Positions 8,132 through 17,752 are shown, counted from the first letter of the stretch. The stretch is 64,000 nucleotides of DNA from Pedobacter jeongneungensis (GCF_000633455.1 NZ_AYMG01000001.1:434001-498000), one strand, 5' to 3'. Notes: generated by a model not told the origin, from the sequence alone. Program-made: numbers and translations.

Positions 8132-9961
8132 TCAGCAATATACGGTTATAACATAAATTACAGAAATTGTGCCGTTAGTTTTTTTCTCTCCGTGCTTTTC
8201 TTGCCGCTTTCCTGTCAGCACGTTTTTTTCCCTTATTTTTTTTGCGATTACTTTTTGCTGTTTCACCGGATTTTTTTCGGGTACAATGCCAACACCTACA
8301 ATATCTTTTATGCCCACAAAAACGGTCTTCCACATCAGGTTAAAAAACGAGGCCGAATTAATCCTGTTATTGGTCATCGTTGCTGTTCTTGGCGCCTCAC
8401 CTTTTAGTGGATTTTCATCTTTAACCAGAATGGCATTCGCCAAAAAAGATAAAAATCCTTTTTCTTTGGTGCCTTCCCCATCAATATTGTCCGATAACAA
8501 CTTTACTTTTAAATTGGTGTACAGCATATTCATCGATCCTGTTGCCGATCTTAAATTACCATTCGCCTTAAAATCAATGTGCTGGATGTCGCCGCTTTCA
8601 ATTTCGACCAATCCCAACGATTTTGATAGCGGATTTAAGTTTTTAAGGTCGAATTTGCCCAAATTTCCGCTATAACTGAAAGCAGCATTCTTATCGGTAA
8701 GGTTAAAATCAATTTTTACGTTCAGTTTGCCTGAACCCATTAAAAGCGTATTCAAATCGGCTATCGCATGGTTCTTTTTGGTTAGCTGCAGGCTATCATT
8801 GGTTACATTTAAGATGTTTCCATGAAGTGATTTAAAATCGACCGAACCAATTTTTTTACTCGCGGGGTTAAACTCCGAATATTTTACGTTTATGCCCCTC
8901 AACTTCACAGTATCAATTAACATTGGCATGTTTAACCTTTTCAGCGCCATATGTGGATAATTTTGGCCTTTATCAAAACCTGGTGGCGGTGGCGATTCGC
9001 GGCTCATAAACACCTCAACATTGGCTGGCCCTATCTTTAAAGATTTTGCATGCAGTTTCTGATCGGTATTTAAGCCAATAAAATCGACCCCATTAAATTC
9101 TATCTTTTCAAAACCTAAATTATAACGGTCTTTCTGGATCTTATATTTACGGGCGAAAGTTAACTCATCATATAAAGGTGTAAGTTTAAAACCCTTAACC
9201 GTTATCTTTTTCGATGAAGTGGAGCCTTTAATTGTATCAACCTTCATCGAGTACATTTTATCTTTAGTAACCGATTTATAACCCGCCAACTGAAAAGATA
9301 CATCTTTGGTGTAATAAAACCTCGCGATATCATTGCCAGAGAGCGAATCCAGCAAAAAATCATTTATCGTAATGTCCAGGTGTTTGATGGAGTTTTTGGT
9401 CTTTTTAGCGGCGGTTTTATTGATATAGTCGAAATCGGCATCTACAATTTTAATGCTTTTAACATGTACCGATTTAAAGTTTTTCGAAATCTGCTCATAA
9501 AGCGATTTTTCGTCTTTTATGGTATCAGGTTTCCTGGTAACCTTGTTAAAAATCATGTTGATGGAGGGCTGCTGTAAAAGAATTTCATTTACGTCTATCC
9601 GTTTTTTGAAGTAGGCCGTTAATATCCCAACCCTCGTAATCTGCAGTTTCTTTAATTTAAGCTCGAAAATATGTGCGGGTGCCAGTTGTTTTTTCTTCAG
9701 GCTGTCGAAAACCGAAGTGTCTGGCGTTAAAGTAACATCACGCAAGGCCAAACTGCCTGTAATTACATTTAGGTTAATGCTTTTAAAATCTATGCGGTAC
9801 AAATGGTGAGAGCCATTATAAACACCATCTTTAATCTTGTCGGTAAGTATAGGTTTCCACCTGGCACTCAAAAACATGGCACCAAATGCTACAATTAATA
9901 CCAGTATGCCGAATATACTTCCTATCCAGGTCCAAATTTTATTTCTGTTCTGCGTGTTCAT
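8132..9961 (-). CDS. AsmA/DUF748-like envelope protein, paralogue 2
   Basis: 609 residues, same build as its downstream neighbour: N-terminal membrane segment (about 11-31), KPILTDKIKDGVYNGSHHLYRIDF after it, a long beta-rich middle, and a lysine-rich tail. It contains DLNTLLMGSGKLNVKIDFNLTDK, matching NLNTYLFGQGKLDVNFKFNLT of the paralogue. The pair arose by tandem duplication. Its promoter is not obvious; upstream lies the repeat array. Function is not known. An AsmA-like role at the periplasmic face is the best guess. Confidence 0.75.
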   Translation of the reverse strand: MNTQNRNKIWTWIGSIFGILVLIVAFGAMFLSARWKPILTDKIKDGVYNGSHHLYRIDFKSINLNVITGSLALRDVTLTPDTSVFDSLKKKQLAPAHIFELKLKKLQITRVGILTAYFKKRIDVNEILLQQPSINMIFNKVTRKPDTIKDEKSLYEQISKNFKSVHVKSIKIVDADFDYINKTAAKKTKNSIKHLDITINDFLLDSLSGNDIARFYYTKDVSFQLAGYKSVTKDKMYSMKVDTIKGSTSSKKITVKGFKLTPLYDELTFARKYKIQKDRYNLGFEKIEFNGVDFIGLNTDQKLHAKSLKIGPANVEVFMSRESPPPPGFDKGQNYPHMALKRLNMPMLIDTVKLRGINVKYSEFNPASKKIGSVDFKSLHGNILNVTNDSLQLTKKNHAIADLNTLLMGSGKLNVKIDFNLTDKNAAFSYSGNLGKFDLKNLNPLSKSLGLVEIESGDIQHIDFKANGNLRSATGSMNMLYTNLKVKLLSDNIDGEGTKEKGFLSFLANAILVKDENPLKGEAPRTATMTNNRINSASFFNLMWKTVFVGIKDIVGVGIVPEKNPVKQQKVIAKKIREKNVLTGKRQEKHGEKKTNGTISVIYVITVYC

Positions 9962-10059
9962 AAGGGGATGGCTTATCCGTATGTAACAGATAGGAGCGCG
10001 AAAGGTTTTTTGATAAAAAGCGAAAAGACTAAAGGGCAGCGTATTGTTAAATTGTTTTA

Positions 10060-10830
10060 TTGTTAAAATTGCTTTTGGAGCACAGAGGCGGTATAAGTAA
10101 CATTTTTTGCTACTCTCTTATGCACTTTCCAGAAGAAGCGGGATGTTTTGCTGGCGCTTATTGACTGTCTGCTGTTTCTAAACCCGACCATAGCGTGATG
10201 CCACAATTTTTTCAATTGGGGCAGAGGCGGGGGCGGGGCTGTTGCCGGCCATTGGTGCCGAACCCTACATTTCCTAAAAAGGGCTGTAAATTCTTTTTGG
10301 AGCGCATGGGCAGTACAAGAAACATCATTTGCTCCTTTGCTTCGCTTGTACGCTTTGGCCGTCGTGCCTCCTGGCCTGCAGGGTACCGCTTCGCCAAGGG
10401 CTAGATTGGTTAAGCTGGTGACACGGAAACCCTTCATAGCTGCAGGAACAGCTATAATTTAAACCCGACCGTAGCGGGATGCCACAATTTTTCAATTGGG
10501 GCAGAAGCGGGGGCGGGGCTGTTACCGGCCATTGGTGCCGAACCCTACATTTCCTAAAAAGGGCTGTAAATTGTTTTTGGAGCGCATGGGCAGTATAAGT
10601 AACAATGTTTGCTCCTTTGCTTCGCTTGTACGCTTTGGCCGTCGTGCCTCCTGGCCTGCAGGGTACCGCTTCGCCAAGGGCTAGATTGGTTAAGCTGGTG
10701 ACACGGAAACCCCTCATATATGCAGGAACAGCTATAATGTAAACCCGACCATAGTGGGATGCCACAATTTTTTCAATTGGGGCAGAAGCGGGGGGGCGGG
10801 ACTGTTGCCGGCCATTGGCACGGAACCCTA
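10060..10830. repeat. Tandem array of an approximately 280-bp repeat
   Basis: Units begin AACCCGACC at 10182, 10462 and 10742, giving a period of 280-281 bp: two full copies, a third cut off near 10830, and a degenerate half copy at about 10069-10180 (TTTTGGAGCACAGAGGCGGTATAAG-type sequence). Copies 1 and 2 are almost identical. Open frames across the array on either strand simply repeat the same peptide, and nothing resembles a known protein, so I treat it as non-coding. A diverged relative occurs at 24424-24570. The whole gap 9962-11040 contains no gene that I can support. Confidence 0.85.
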
Positions 10831-10985
10831 TATTTCCAAAAACTTTTAATCTATCTTAATAAATACTTCATGCGAAGGCTAATCTTAATGCTGTTATTTT
10901 AACCTATGGTTTGAAATTACTTTGTGCTTAGCAATAATGTGAAGATCATAATCCCACTGTAAACATTTAAACAAAATATGTCAAA

Positions 10986-11017
10986 TTGTCACTTTTAATT
11001 AAATTTATGTATTTTTG
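10986..11017 (+). promoter_or_regulatory. Bacteroidota-type promoter of miaB
   Basis: TTG at 10986-10988, a 21-bp spacer, and TATTTTTG (TAnnTTTG) at 11010-11017, 23 bp before the miaB ATG. This fits the -33/-7 consensus of the phylum's main sigma factor. Confidence 0.7.
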
Positions 11018-11040
11018 CAATCCCCAAAAGTTTTTAAATA

Positions 11041-12456
11041 ATGATTGATTTACAAGTTCCAGATAAGACGCACGATGAGGCCAGACAAGGTGAAGCTTTA
11101 ATTTTAGATGCGCCAGTAAAAGCCGATGCCCGTAAATTATATATCGAAAGTTATGGCTGTGCCATGAATTTTGCTGATAGCGAGATTGTTGCTTCTATTC
11201 TTTCGGAAACTGGATTTGAAACCACCGGGGATTACCATCAGGCAGATGTGATCTTCATTAATACCTGCTCTATCCGCGAAAATGCAGAAACCAGGGTAAG
11301 AAACCGTTTATCACAATTTGGGGTCGAAAAACGCCGTAACCCGAAATTGATTGTTGGGGTATTAGGCTGTATGGCCGAGCGTTTAAAATCTAAATTTTTA
11401 GAAGAAGAACGTTTGGTAGATGTAGTGGTTGGGCCAGATGCTTACCGCGACCTGCCTAATTTGATTGAACAGGTAGAAAGCGGGCATAAAGCTGTTAACG
11501 TGCTGTTATCACGCGAAGAAACTTATGCAGATATCAGTCCGGTTCGTTTAAACAGCAACGGAATCACCGCTTTTATTTCCATCACCCGTGGTTGCAATAA
11601 CATGTGCTCTTTCTGTGTCGTGCCTTTTACCCGTGGCCGCGAACGTAGCCGCGATGCACATTCGATTGTGGAAGAAGCAAAAGGATTGTTCGAAACAGGC
11701 TACCGTGAAGTGACGCTTTTAGGACAAAATGTAGATTCGTACACCTGGACATCAGAAGACGGTACCGAAACCGTAAATTTTGCCCAGCTTTTAGAACAGA
11801 CTGCTTTGGTTAGCCCTGATTTAAGGGTGCGTTTCTCTACTTCACATCCAAAAGATATTACCGACGAGGTTTTATATACCATCGCTAAATACGACAATAT
11901 CTGTAACTATATCCATCTGCCGGTTCAATCTGGTAATACCCGAGTGTTGGAATTAATGAACAGGACTTATACCCGCGAGTGGTACATTAACCGCATTGAT
12001 GCCATCCGGAATATTATTCCTGGTTGTGCAATTTCTACCGATATTATCGCAGGTTTCTGTACCGAAACTGAAGAAGAGCACCAGGAAACCCTGAGCATGA
12101 TGGATTATGTGCAATATGATTTTGCCTATAACTTCACCTATTCTGAAAGACCGGGAACTTTAGCGGCCCGTAAACTGGAAGATGATATTCCTGAAGAAGT
12201 GAAAAAACGCCGTTTAGCCGAAATTTTGGCCAAACAACAGGCACATTCACTGATGCGTTTGCAAGAATGGGTGGGTAAAACCGTGCGCGTATTGATTGAA
12301 GGCACTTCTAAAAAATCAGATCTTGATTATTGCGGAAGGGGCGATAGTGGAGCAATGGCCATTTTTCCTGCGATAGAAGGTGTTAAACCAGGTGAATACG
12401 CCAATGTTTTTATCGAAAAATGTACTTCAGCTACGCTGATCGGGAAAATAGTTTAA
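11041..12456 (+). CDS. miaB: tRNA-2-methylthio-N6-dimethylallyladenosine synthase MiaB
   Basis: 471 residues, a normal MiaB length. MiaB is a radical-SAM enzyme with two iron-sulfur clusters that adds a methylthio group to i6A37 of tRNAs. The N-terminal MTTase domain has cluster cysteines at about 40 (YGCAMN), 76 ([10 protein letters not shown]) and 110 (GCMAERLK). The radical-SAM cysteines are at 185, 189 and 192 ([22 protein letters not shown] region). A TRAM domain follows from about 405. The [10 protein letters not shown] motif favours MiaB over MtaB or RimO. It has its own promoter and heads a run of same-strand genes to secG. Confidence 0.96.
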   Translation: MIDLQVPDKTHDEARQGEALILDAPVKADARKLYIESYGCAMNFADSEIVASILSETGFETTGDYHQADVIFINTCSIRENAETRVRNRLSQFGVEKRRNPKLIVGVLGCMAERLKSKFLEEERLVDVVVGPDAYRDLPNLIEQVESGHKAVNVLLSREETYADISPVRLNSNGITAFISITRGCNNMCSFCVVPFTRGRERSRDAHSIVEEAKGLFETGYREVTLLGQNVDSYTWTSEDGTETVNFAQLLEQTALVSPDLRVRFSTSHPKDITDEVLYTIAKYDNICNYIHLPVQSGNTRVLELMNRTYTREWYINRIDAIRNIIPGCAISTDIIAGFCTETEEEHQETLSMMDYVQYDFAYNFTYSERPGTLAARKLEDDIPEEVKKRRLAEILAKQQAHSLMRLQEWVGKTVRVLIEGTSKKSDLDYCGRGDSGAMAIFPAIEGVKPGEYANVFIEKCTSATLIGKIV

Positions 12457-12526
12457 GAAAGGTTGAGGGTAGAAGGTAGTGGGCATAAGGTCTGATATCC
12501 CAAATCTCAATACTCAAATCTAAAGA

Positions 12527-13774
12527 ATGGATACACAAAATATTAAACAGCGGTTCGGTATTATAGGCAATTCGCCTTTACTTAATCGTGCCATAGATAT
12601 TGCAAGTCAGGTAGCACCAACCGATATGTCGGTATTAATTACCGGCGAAAGCGGTAGTGGTAAGGAGGTTTTCTCGCAGATTATCCATCAAATGAGCGCC
12701 CGTAAACATGGTGCCTTTATAGCGGTAAACTGCGGTGCTATTCCAGAAGGAACAATAGATTCTGAACTTTTTGGTCACGAAAAAGGGTCATTTACCGGTG
12801 CGCACGAAGCCCGTAAAGGATATTTTGAGGTGGCAAATGGCGGTACCATCTTTTTAGATGAGGTTGCCGAACTGCCTTTAGGCACACAGGCCCGTTTATT
12901 GCGTATTTTAGAAAGTGGCGAATATTTGCGCGTAGGTTCATCTAAGGTGCAGAAAACTGATGTCCGTATTATTGCTGCCACCAACGTTGATGTGTACAAC
13001 CGTGTTAAAAACGGAAAATTCCGCGAGGATTTATATTATAGGTTAAATACCGTTCCATTGCGTATTCCAGCTTTGCAAGAGCGTAAAGAAGATATTTACC
13101 TGTTATTTAGAAAATTTGCTGCCGATTTTAGCGATAAATACCGTAGTCCGGCTTTACACCTGGAGCCCGATGCTATCCAGATTTTAACCAATTACAGCTG
13201 GCCGGGTAATGTTCGTCAGTTAAAAAATATTGCCGAGCAGATTTGTGTGTTAGAAAAAGAACGTAATGTTACCGGACAGGCCATTTTAAACTATATCCCA
13301 AATGAGGCTGGCAGTAACCTGCCTATGGCCATCAATTCGCAGTCGAAAGAAGATTTTACAGAACGTGATATTTTGTATAAAGTGCTTTTTGATATGAAGA
13401 AGGACATGGTTGAGCTTAAAAAACTCGTTGCCGAAATCATTCAACATGGAGGTAATACTGCTACGGTTTTGGCTGATAATCCACAGTATATCAATCAATT
13501 GTATCGCGATGTAGAGTTGCCGGTTGGGCAGGAGCATGCTTTTACCATCCAACACCCAACGCCTTCCAATAATAATGTAAACAATAATAACAATAGCGAT
13601 TATTTTGCGCATGAGGCAGAAGAGGTCGAAGAATCGCTGTCGCTGATTGATAAAGAATCAGATCTGATTAAAAAAGCACTTAAAAAGCACAAAGGCAAAC
13701 GCAAATTTGCTGCGCAGGAGCTGGGCATATCAGAACGTACATTGTACAGGAAAATTAAGGAATTAAATCTGTAA
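12527..13774 (+). CDS. Sigma-54-type AAA+ transcriptional activator without receiver
   Basis: 415 residues. The AAA+ domain starts almost at the N-terminus: Walker A GESGSGKE (40-47), sigma-54 contact loop GSFTGA (87-92, a change from the usual GAFTGA), Walker B TIFLDE (107-112) and NYSWPGNVRQL near 225. An Asn-rich linker (about 345-360) leads to a Fis-type helix-turn-helix (FAAQELGISERTLYRKIKEL). There is no N-terminal regulatory domain, so activity is probably set by level or by a partner. Fis-family AAA+ proteins drive open-complex formation by sigma-54 RNA polymerase; whether this one does depends on the altered loop. It follows miaB by 70 bp. Confidence 0.9.
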   Translation: MDTQNIKQRFGIIGNSPLLNRAIDIASQVAPTDMSVLITGESGSGKEVFSQIIHQMSARKHGAFIAVNCGAIPEGTIDSELFGHEKGSFTGAHEARKGYFEVANGGTIFLDEVAELPLGTQARLLRILESGEYLRVGSSKVQKTDVRIIAATNVDVYNRVKNGKFREDLYYRLNTVPLRIPALQERKEDIYLLFRKFAADFSDKYRSPALHLEPDAIQILTNYSWPGNVRQLKNIAEQICVLEKERNVTGQAILNYIPNEAGSNLPMAINSQSKEDFTERDILYKVLFDMKKDMVELKKLVAEIIQHGGNTATVLADNPQYINQLYRDVELPVGQEHAFTIQHPTPSNNNVNNNNNSDYFAHEAEEVEESLSLIDKESDLIKKALKKHKGKRKFAAQELGISERTLYRKIKELNL

Positions 13775-13843
13775 TTTACCCAAAGCGGTATATCGATCCT
13801 GACCAAATTACGTTCACTATAATTTTAGATACTATTTTCGATA

Positions 13844-14359
13844 ATGATGAAAATTAAAATATTAGCCTTAATTCTTGCTACTTCGGTATTGAGTGCCTGC
13901 TCTTATAAATTTAGCGGAGCATCTACAACAGGATTAAAAACGGTGGTAGTGCGTGTGTTCGAAAACAATGCACCGCTTGTAGTACCTACACTGAGTAACC
14001 AGATAACAGAATCGCTCAAAACCCGTATCCGTAATCAAACTAAACTGATTATTTCGCCCACAGGCGAAGGCGATGCATCATTTGAAGGCAAAATAACTGG
14101 TTATGATATCAAACCTGTTGCACTTCAAAACAGTGCTACACCTACTTCAGGCGCAAACAGGTTAACCATTACCGTTTCTGTAAAGTATAAAAACAACCTA
14201 AAAGAACACGAAAAAGAAAGTTTTGAAGAAAGCTTTACTAAATTTTTCGATTTCCCGATAAATGGTGCGCCAATCCAAACGCTATTGCCGGGGGCTATCG
14301 AGAACATTAACAAGCAATTATCTGAAGATATTTTTAACCGTGCCTTTGCACAATGGTAA
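13844..14359 (+). CDS. LptE-like lipopolysaccharide assembly lipoprotein
   Basis: 171 residues. A lipoprotein signal (MKIKILALILATSVLSAC) puts the lipidated Cys near residue 20. The mature part has LptE-like features: TVVVRVFENNAPLVVPTLSNQITESLKTRI, an RL-x-I-x-V strand in the middle, and a C-terminal ALPGAIENINKQLSEDIFNR-type helix. LptE plugs the outer-membrane LptD barrel in lipopolysaccharide export. It starts with two ATGs (13844 and 13847) and lies between the AAA+ activator and a TPR-like gene. Confidence 0.82.
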   Translation: MMKIKILALILATSVLSACSYKFSGASTTGLKTVVVRVFENNAPLVVPTLSNQITESLKTRIRNQTKLIISPTGEGDASFEGKITGYDIKPVALQNSATPTSGANRLTITVSVKYKNNLKEHEKESFEESFTKFFDFPINGAPIQTLLPGAIENINKQLSEDIFNRAFAQW

Positions 14360-14434
14360 AATAATACCGGATTGTAGAAGACAAAATTTTAAAAACCCGT
14401 ATACATTTTTTTAACTTAGCGCCAAACCTCGATA

Positions 14435-15592
14435 ATGGATAACAAAAAGCTACTGGCAGATTTACTTGCGCAACCTGGAAAGGTTAGGCCAGAGCATGCG
14501 TCCATGTTGCAGGAAATGGTTCAGCAATTTCCGTATTCACAGCCCATCCATTTACTTCTGGCTAAGGCCAATGCATCATTTGTGCCAAAGGCCGCATTAT
14601 ATGGCCAAGGCCATGTTTTGTTTCATGTGTTAAATATGGTTCCGGTTCAGGATGAAGAGGAAGAAATTGAAACTACAGATGTTGAGGCTTTTGATGATGA
14701 ACAGGAAATTCTTGAGAAATCGAGTGAGCCAACAAGCGAAAACCAGGAGGCATTAAAAGAAGAAATAGCAGAAACTGAGGTTAATGCTTTAGTTGCTGAA
14801 GATCATCGCGATGAACAAGAGATTTTTGAAGAGATTGGTGAAATTGCCAGTAATGATGCTCCTCCGTTAAATCAAACAGCTGAGGTGGAAACGCCAAATA
14901 ACCTTCCAGGTACCGATCATTTAATGGATTTACCTGCAGCAGATGATTCATTTATTGAAAGTGTAGCTTCCATAGACTTTTTTGCATTTGAGCAAAAACT
15001 AAGCACTGATGTAGTAGCGGAAGTGCCCAAAATAGAAACTGTAGTACCCGATGATCCGGAGCAGAATTTTGTTTCGCAGTATAACGACGACAAACTTCCT
15101 TATACCTTTTTATGGTGGCTGGCCAAAACACGTAAAGAGCACGAACAGATTTTTCAGCCTTATGCGCCAACTAAACAAGGACCGTTAAAACCACAGCCAC
15201 AAAACAATCAACAGCAGGAGCGGGCCGAGTTTCAGCAGCAATATGTGGAGCACATTTTCCATATCCAAACCCCTTTCGAGGTGGCAGATCATCTGGCCGA
15301 ATATCCAGCTGCCGAAGTTAAGGATGCCAAGGGTGCAGAAATTATTGAGCGCTTTTTAAAAGAAGACCCTACAATTAAGCCACCGAAGCCTGAGCAGATT
15401 GATAATGAAAACAAGGCAAAAAAGAGTGCAGAAGACAATTACGACCTTGTTTCGGAGACTTTAGCCAAAATTTATATCGAGCAGATGCTTTATCACAAAG
15501 CCATAGATACTTATAAAAAATTAAGTTTGAAATATCCGGAAAAAAGCCGTTACTTTGCCGACCTTATCCAATCTATAGAAAAGAAATTTTAA
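14435..15592 (+). CDS. Conserved protein with acidic middle and C-terminal TPR-like helices
   Basis: 385 residues, no signal peptide. The N-terminus (about 1-55) is helical; the stretch 70-200 is very acidic and low in complexity (many Glu and Asp). The last 60 residues (YDLVSETLAKIYIEQML, HKAIDTYKKLSLKYPEKS) look like a tetratricopeptide pair. I do not recognise a named function. It is 16 bp upstream of secG and sits in the miaB-to-secG run, so it may be co-expressed with envelope biogenesis genes. Confidence 0.75.
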   Translation: MDNKKLLADLLAQPGKVRPEHASMLQEMVQQFPYSQPIHLLLAKANASFVPKAALYGQGHVLFHVLNMVPVQDEEEEIETTDVEAFDDEQEILEKSSEPTSENQEALKEEIAETEVNALVAEDHRDEQEIFEEIGEIASNDAPPLNQTAEVETPNNLPGTDHLMDLPAADDSFIESVASIDFFAFEQKLSTDVVAEVPKIETVVPDDPEQNFVSQYNDDKLPYTFLWWLAKTRKEHEQIFQPYAPTKQGPLKPQPQNNQQQERAEFQQQYVEHIFHIQTPFEVADHLAEYPAAEVKDAKGAEIIERFLKEDPTIKPPKPEQIDNENKAKKSAEDNYDLVSETLAKIYIEQMLYHKAIDTYKKLSLKYPEKSRYFADLIQSIEKKF

Positions 15593-15608
15593 AAAATATA
15601 ATATTACC

Positions 15609-15974
15609 ATGGTAACCTTTTTAATCATTTTATTAATTATTGCGTGTGTAGCCCTAGGCTTATTTGTTTTAATACAAAACCCTAAAGGTGGAGGTTTAGC
15701 TACAGGCGGTGGCACCAGTAACATGTTTGGCGTACAGCGTACTGGCGATGTTTTGGAAAAAGGATCGTGGGTATTGTTAACCTTAATTGTGGTGTTAACC
15801 CTTGCTGTTACTACAATCGCTAAAACAAGCGGTGGTTCTGCTGCAGTTGGAAACTCAGCTATTCAGGAACGTTTAGATAAAACGCCATCACCATCTCCAA
15901 TTGGCGGAAGTTTAAACAACACTAAACCAGCAGCAGCTCCTGCTCCAGTTAAAAGCGATTCTACAAAGAAATAA
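15609..15974 (+). CDS. secG: Protein-export membrane protein SecG
   Basis: 121 residues. SecG is the small subunit of the SecYEG translocon. Two membrane segments (about 2-21 and 53-72) flank the typical loop with VLIQNPKGGGLATGGG and NMFGVQRTGDVLEKG. The Pro/Ala/Ser-rich C-terminus (after about 80) is longer than in Escherichia coli but common in this phylum. It ends the gene run and is followed by a clear terminator. Confidence 0.94.
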   Translation: MVTFLIILLIIACVALGLFVLIQNPKGGGLATGGGTSNMFGVQRTGDVLEKGSWVLLTLIVVLTLAVTTIAKTSGGSAAVGNSAIQERLDKTPSPSPIGGSLNNTKPAAAPAPVKSDSTKK

Positions 15975-15993
15975 TTTATAAGCAACTTATTTT

Positions 15994-16025
15994 AAAAAGC
16001 TTTCCTCAAAAGGGAAAGCTTTTTT
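15994..16025 (+). terminator. Rho-independent terminator after secG
   Basis: AAAAAGCTTTCC, a short loop, then GGGAAAGCTTTTTT: a strong stem followed by T residues, 20 bp after the secG stop. Confidence 0.85.
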
Positions 16026-16057
16026 GTTTTCGGTATTTATTGCAGCAGGAATGCTTG

Positions 16058-16075
16058 TTAACACACATTTAACAT
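16058..16075 (+). promoter_or_regulatory. Pho-box-like direct repeat upstream of the PhoR-like kinase
   Basis: TTAACAC (16058-16064) and TTAACAT (16069-16075) repeat with an exact 11-bp period, 20 bp before the kinase start. The same arrangement precedes the phosphate-transport genes at 17700-17717. TTAACA repeats spaced about 11 bp are the known PhoP site of Bacillus subtilis; carrying this over to Bacteroidota is inference. Confidence 0.5.
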
Positions 16076-16095
16076 AAAAAGCTTTAAATTGCAGC

Positions 16096-17121
16096 ATGAA
16101 ATTAAGTGTGCTGGTTTTATTTACTGCTCTTGCCGTGGGCCTATCCATCGGGATGGTTAATTTTTATTTTCAGCATAGCTGGTATTACCTGGCTATTTCT
16201 TTTGGTGTATCGTTTCTGTGTAGTTTTCTGGTTTTTTATTACCTGCTCGAAAAATATATTTACACTAAGATCAAACTGATTTACAAACTGATCCATAACC
16301 TTAAGCTGGGTAAAGATTTAAAGGATGCACTTGGCGAATATGTAAGTTCTGATCCGATTAATGATGTAGAACATGAGGTGAAAGAATGGGCCGGAGCGAA
16401 GAAAAAAGAAATAGACCTCTTAAAAAAACAGGAACAGTTTAGAAGGGAATTTCTTTCTAATGTTTCACACGAGTTTAAAACTCCGTTGTTTGCCATTCAG
16501 GGATATATCGAAACCTTGCAGGATTGTTTGGTAGATGATCCTGATCAGGCCGTTCTGTTTTTGAAAAAGGCAGAAAACAATGTAGAGCGCTTAAGTTACC
16601 TGATCAACGATCTGGATGTGATTTCGAAACTCGAAACTGGCGAATCGCCTATCGATTATCAAAAATTCGACTTTGTGCAGTTGGCCAAGGAGGTAATGGA
16701 AAATCTCGAAGACCGTGCACAGGCAAAACACATTAAACTTTTCTTTAAAGATAAATATACAGCACTAACCCCTGTTTTAGCTGATAGGGAAAAAGTACGG
16801 CAGGTGCTGATCAATTTGATTGTAAACAGTATTAAATATGGCGTTGATGGTGGCGAAACAGCCATCAAGATTTTCGAATTGCATGATCAGGTATTAATCG
16901 AAGTTACTGATAATGGCATTGGGATTGAAGAAAAACACCTGTTGCGGTTATTTGAGCGTTTTTACCGCATCGATACCCATAGGGCAAGAGAAGTGGGGGG
17001 CACGGGCCTAGGATTGGCTATTGTAAAACACATTTTAGAAGCTCACCAGCAAACCATTTCAGTAAGAAGTACGCCTGGTATCGGTACAACCTTTGCATTT
17101 ACGTTGCAAAAGGGGGGATAG
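16096..17121 (+). CDS. PhoR-like membrane sensor histidine kinase
   Basis: 341 residues. Two N-terminal membrane segments (about 4-22 and 30-52) with a very short periplasmic loop, a linker, HisKA ([13 protein letters not shown], phospho-His 125) and HATPase ([36 protein letters not shown]). The short loop and [19 protein letters not shown] segment are typical of PhoR-type kinases. It is transcribed alone after the secG terminator and no response regulator gene is adjacent. The next genes are a PhoU-like protein and a phosphate transporter, and both units carry the same TTAACA direct repeats, so a phosphate-sensing role is likely but inferred. Confidence 0.85.
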   Translation: MKLSVLVLFTALAVGLSIGMVNFYFQHSWYYLAISFGVSFLCSFLVFYYLLEKYIYTKIKLIYKLIHNLKLGKDLKDALGEYVSSDPINDVEHEVKEWAGAKKKEIDLLKKQEQFRREFLSNVSHEFKTPLFAIQGYIETLQDCLVDDPDQAVLFLKKAENNVERLSYLINDLDVISKLETGESPIDYQKFDFVQLAKEVMENLEDRAQAKHIKLFFKDKYTALTPVLADREKVRQVLINLIVNSIKYGVDGGETAIKIFELHDQVLIEVTDNGIGIEEKHLLRLFERFYRIDTHRAREVGGTGLGLAIVKHILEAHQQTISVRSTPGIGTTFAFTLQKGG

Positions 17122-17128
17122 CTCGGAA

Positions 17129-17752
17129 TTTTACCACAGAGTGAAAGAGAAAAGGCACGAAGAACACTGAGTGAAGGTCTTCATTTCTTTGCGGTGGTTC
17201 GTGTCTCCACGAAACACTTTTTGCCTTCGCGAGTGATATAAATAAATAACCACAAATAAAAAGGGATGCAAAAGGGTATACCGTGTTTATCTGTGTGCAT
17301 CTATGGTTAATAATTCAAATGCCGTGGTTCGTATACTCCACGAACTTTTTTTTCGCCACGGAAACACAGAAGTACGGAAAGAGATGTACCAGGATGTCTT
17401 CCATAGCCGTGGTTCGTGTCTCCACGAACAACTTTTTGTTTTTGCGAGTGAATATAATTTAATTGCAGGTATAAAATCCGTGTTTATCTGTGGCTAAAAA
17501 TTCTTCAGTAGCAACGTTCTCCATAGTCCAGCGGAAGTTGCTGCGTGTTTCTATTTCACGGATCACCTCAAAACCATTCCGAATTACCTTTATTATTTTC
17601 CTAAACCTTTATCCATTTCATTATCAAATACCTAAAAGAAAGTTGAAAGCAATAAAATGTGACGAAAACAGGTAATGATTTCTTAATATAATTAATGAAT
17701 TAACATTAACTTAACATTGAGCTTGTAGCTTTGTACCATATTAAAAATTAAC
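17129..17752. repeat. Gene-free region with ACAGAG-type and GTTCGTG stem-loop repeats
   Basis: This 630-bp gap has no supportable gene. It begins with TTTTACCACAGAG (17129), the signature of the ACAGAG element family, then holds three short stem-loops with arms of the type GTTCGTG...CACGAAC at 17197-17213, 17327-17345 and 17412-17429. Phrases such as CGTGTTTATCTGTG recur (about 17282 and 17480), showing local duplication. The last 60 bp hold the promoter of the phosphate operon. Confidence 0.7.
17700..17733 (+). promoter_or_regulatory. Promoter with Pho-box-like repeats for the phosphate transport operon
   Basis: TTAACAT at 17700-17706 and again at 17711-17717 (11-bp period) occupy the place of the -33 element. 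A perfect -7 box TAGCTTTG (TAnnTTTG) follows at 17726-17733, 20 bp before the ATG. There is no clear TTTG -33 element, which would fit a promoter that needs an activator bound to the repeats. Confidence 0.6.

Noticed and set aside
8123-8675. Plus-strand open frames opposite the end of the AsmA-like gene
   Set aside because: Antisense shadows of a well-supported gene, with Phe- and Leu-rich compositions typical of such shadows.
10063-10765. Open frames on both strands across the 280-bp array that could be read as repeat proteins
   Set aside because: The peptides repeat only because the DNA does, both strands are open, composition is unlike nearby genes, and no start or promoter signal is present.
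10060-10830. CRISPR-like array
   Set aside because: Units are about 280 bp and contiguous, with no short repeats separated by unique spacers and no cas genes.
17303-17675. Two small open frames (about 60 residues each) between the kinase and phosphate genes
   Set aside because: They run through stem-loop and ACAGAG-type repeats, have no protein-like composition and no promoter.
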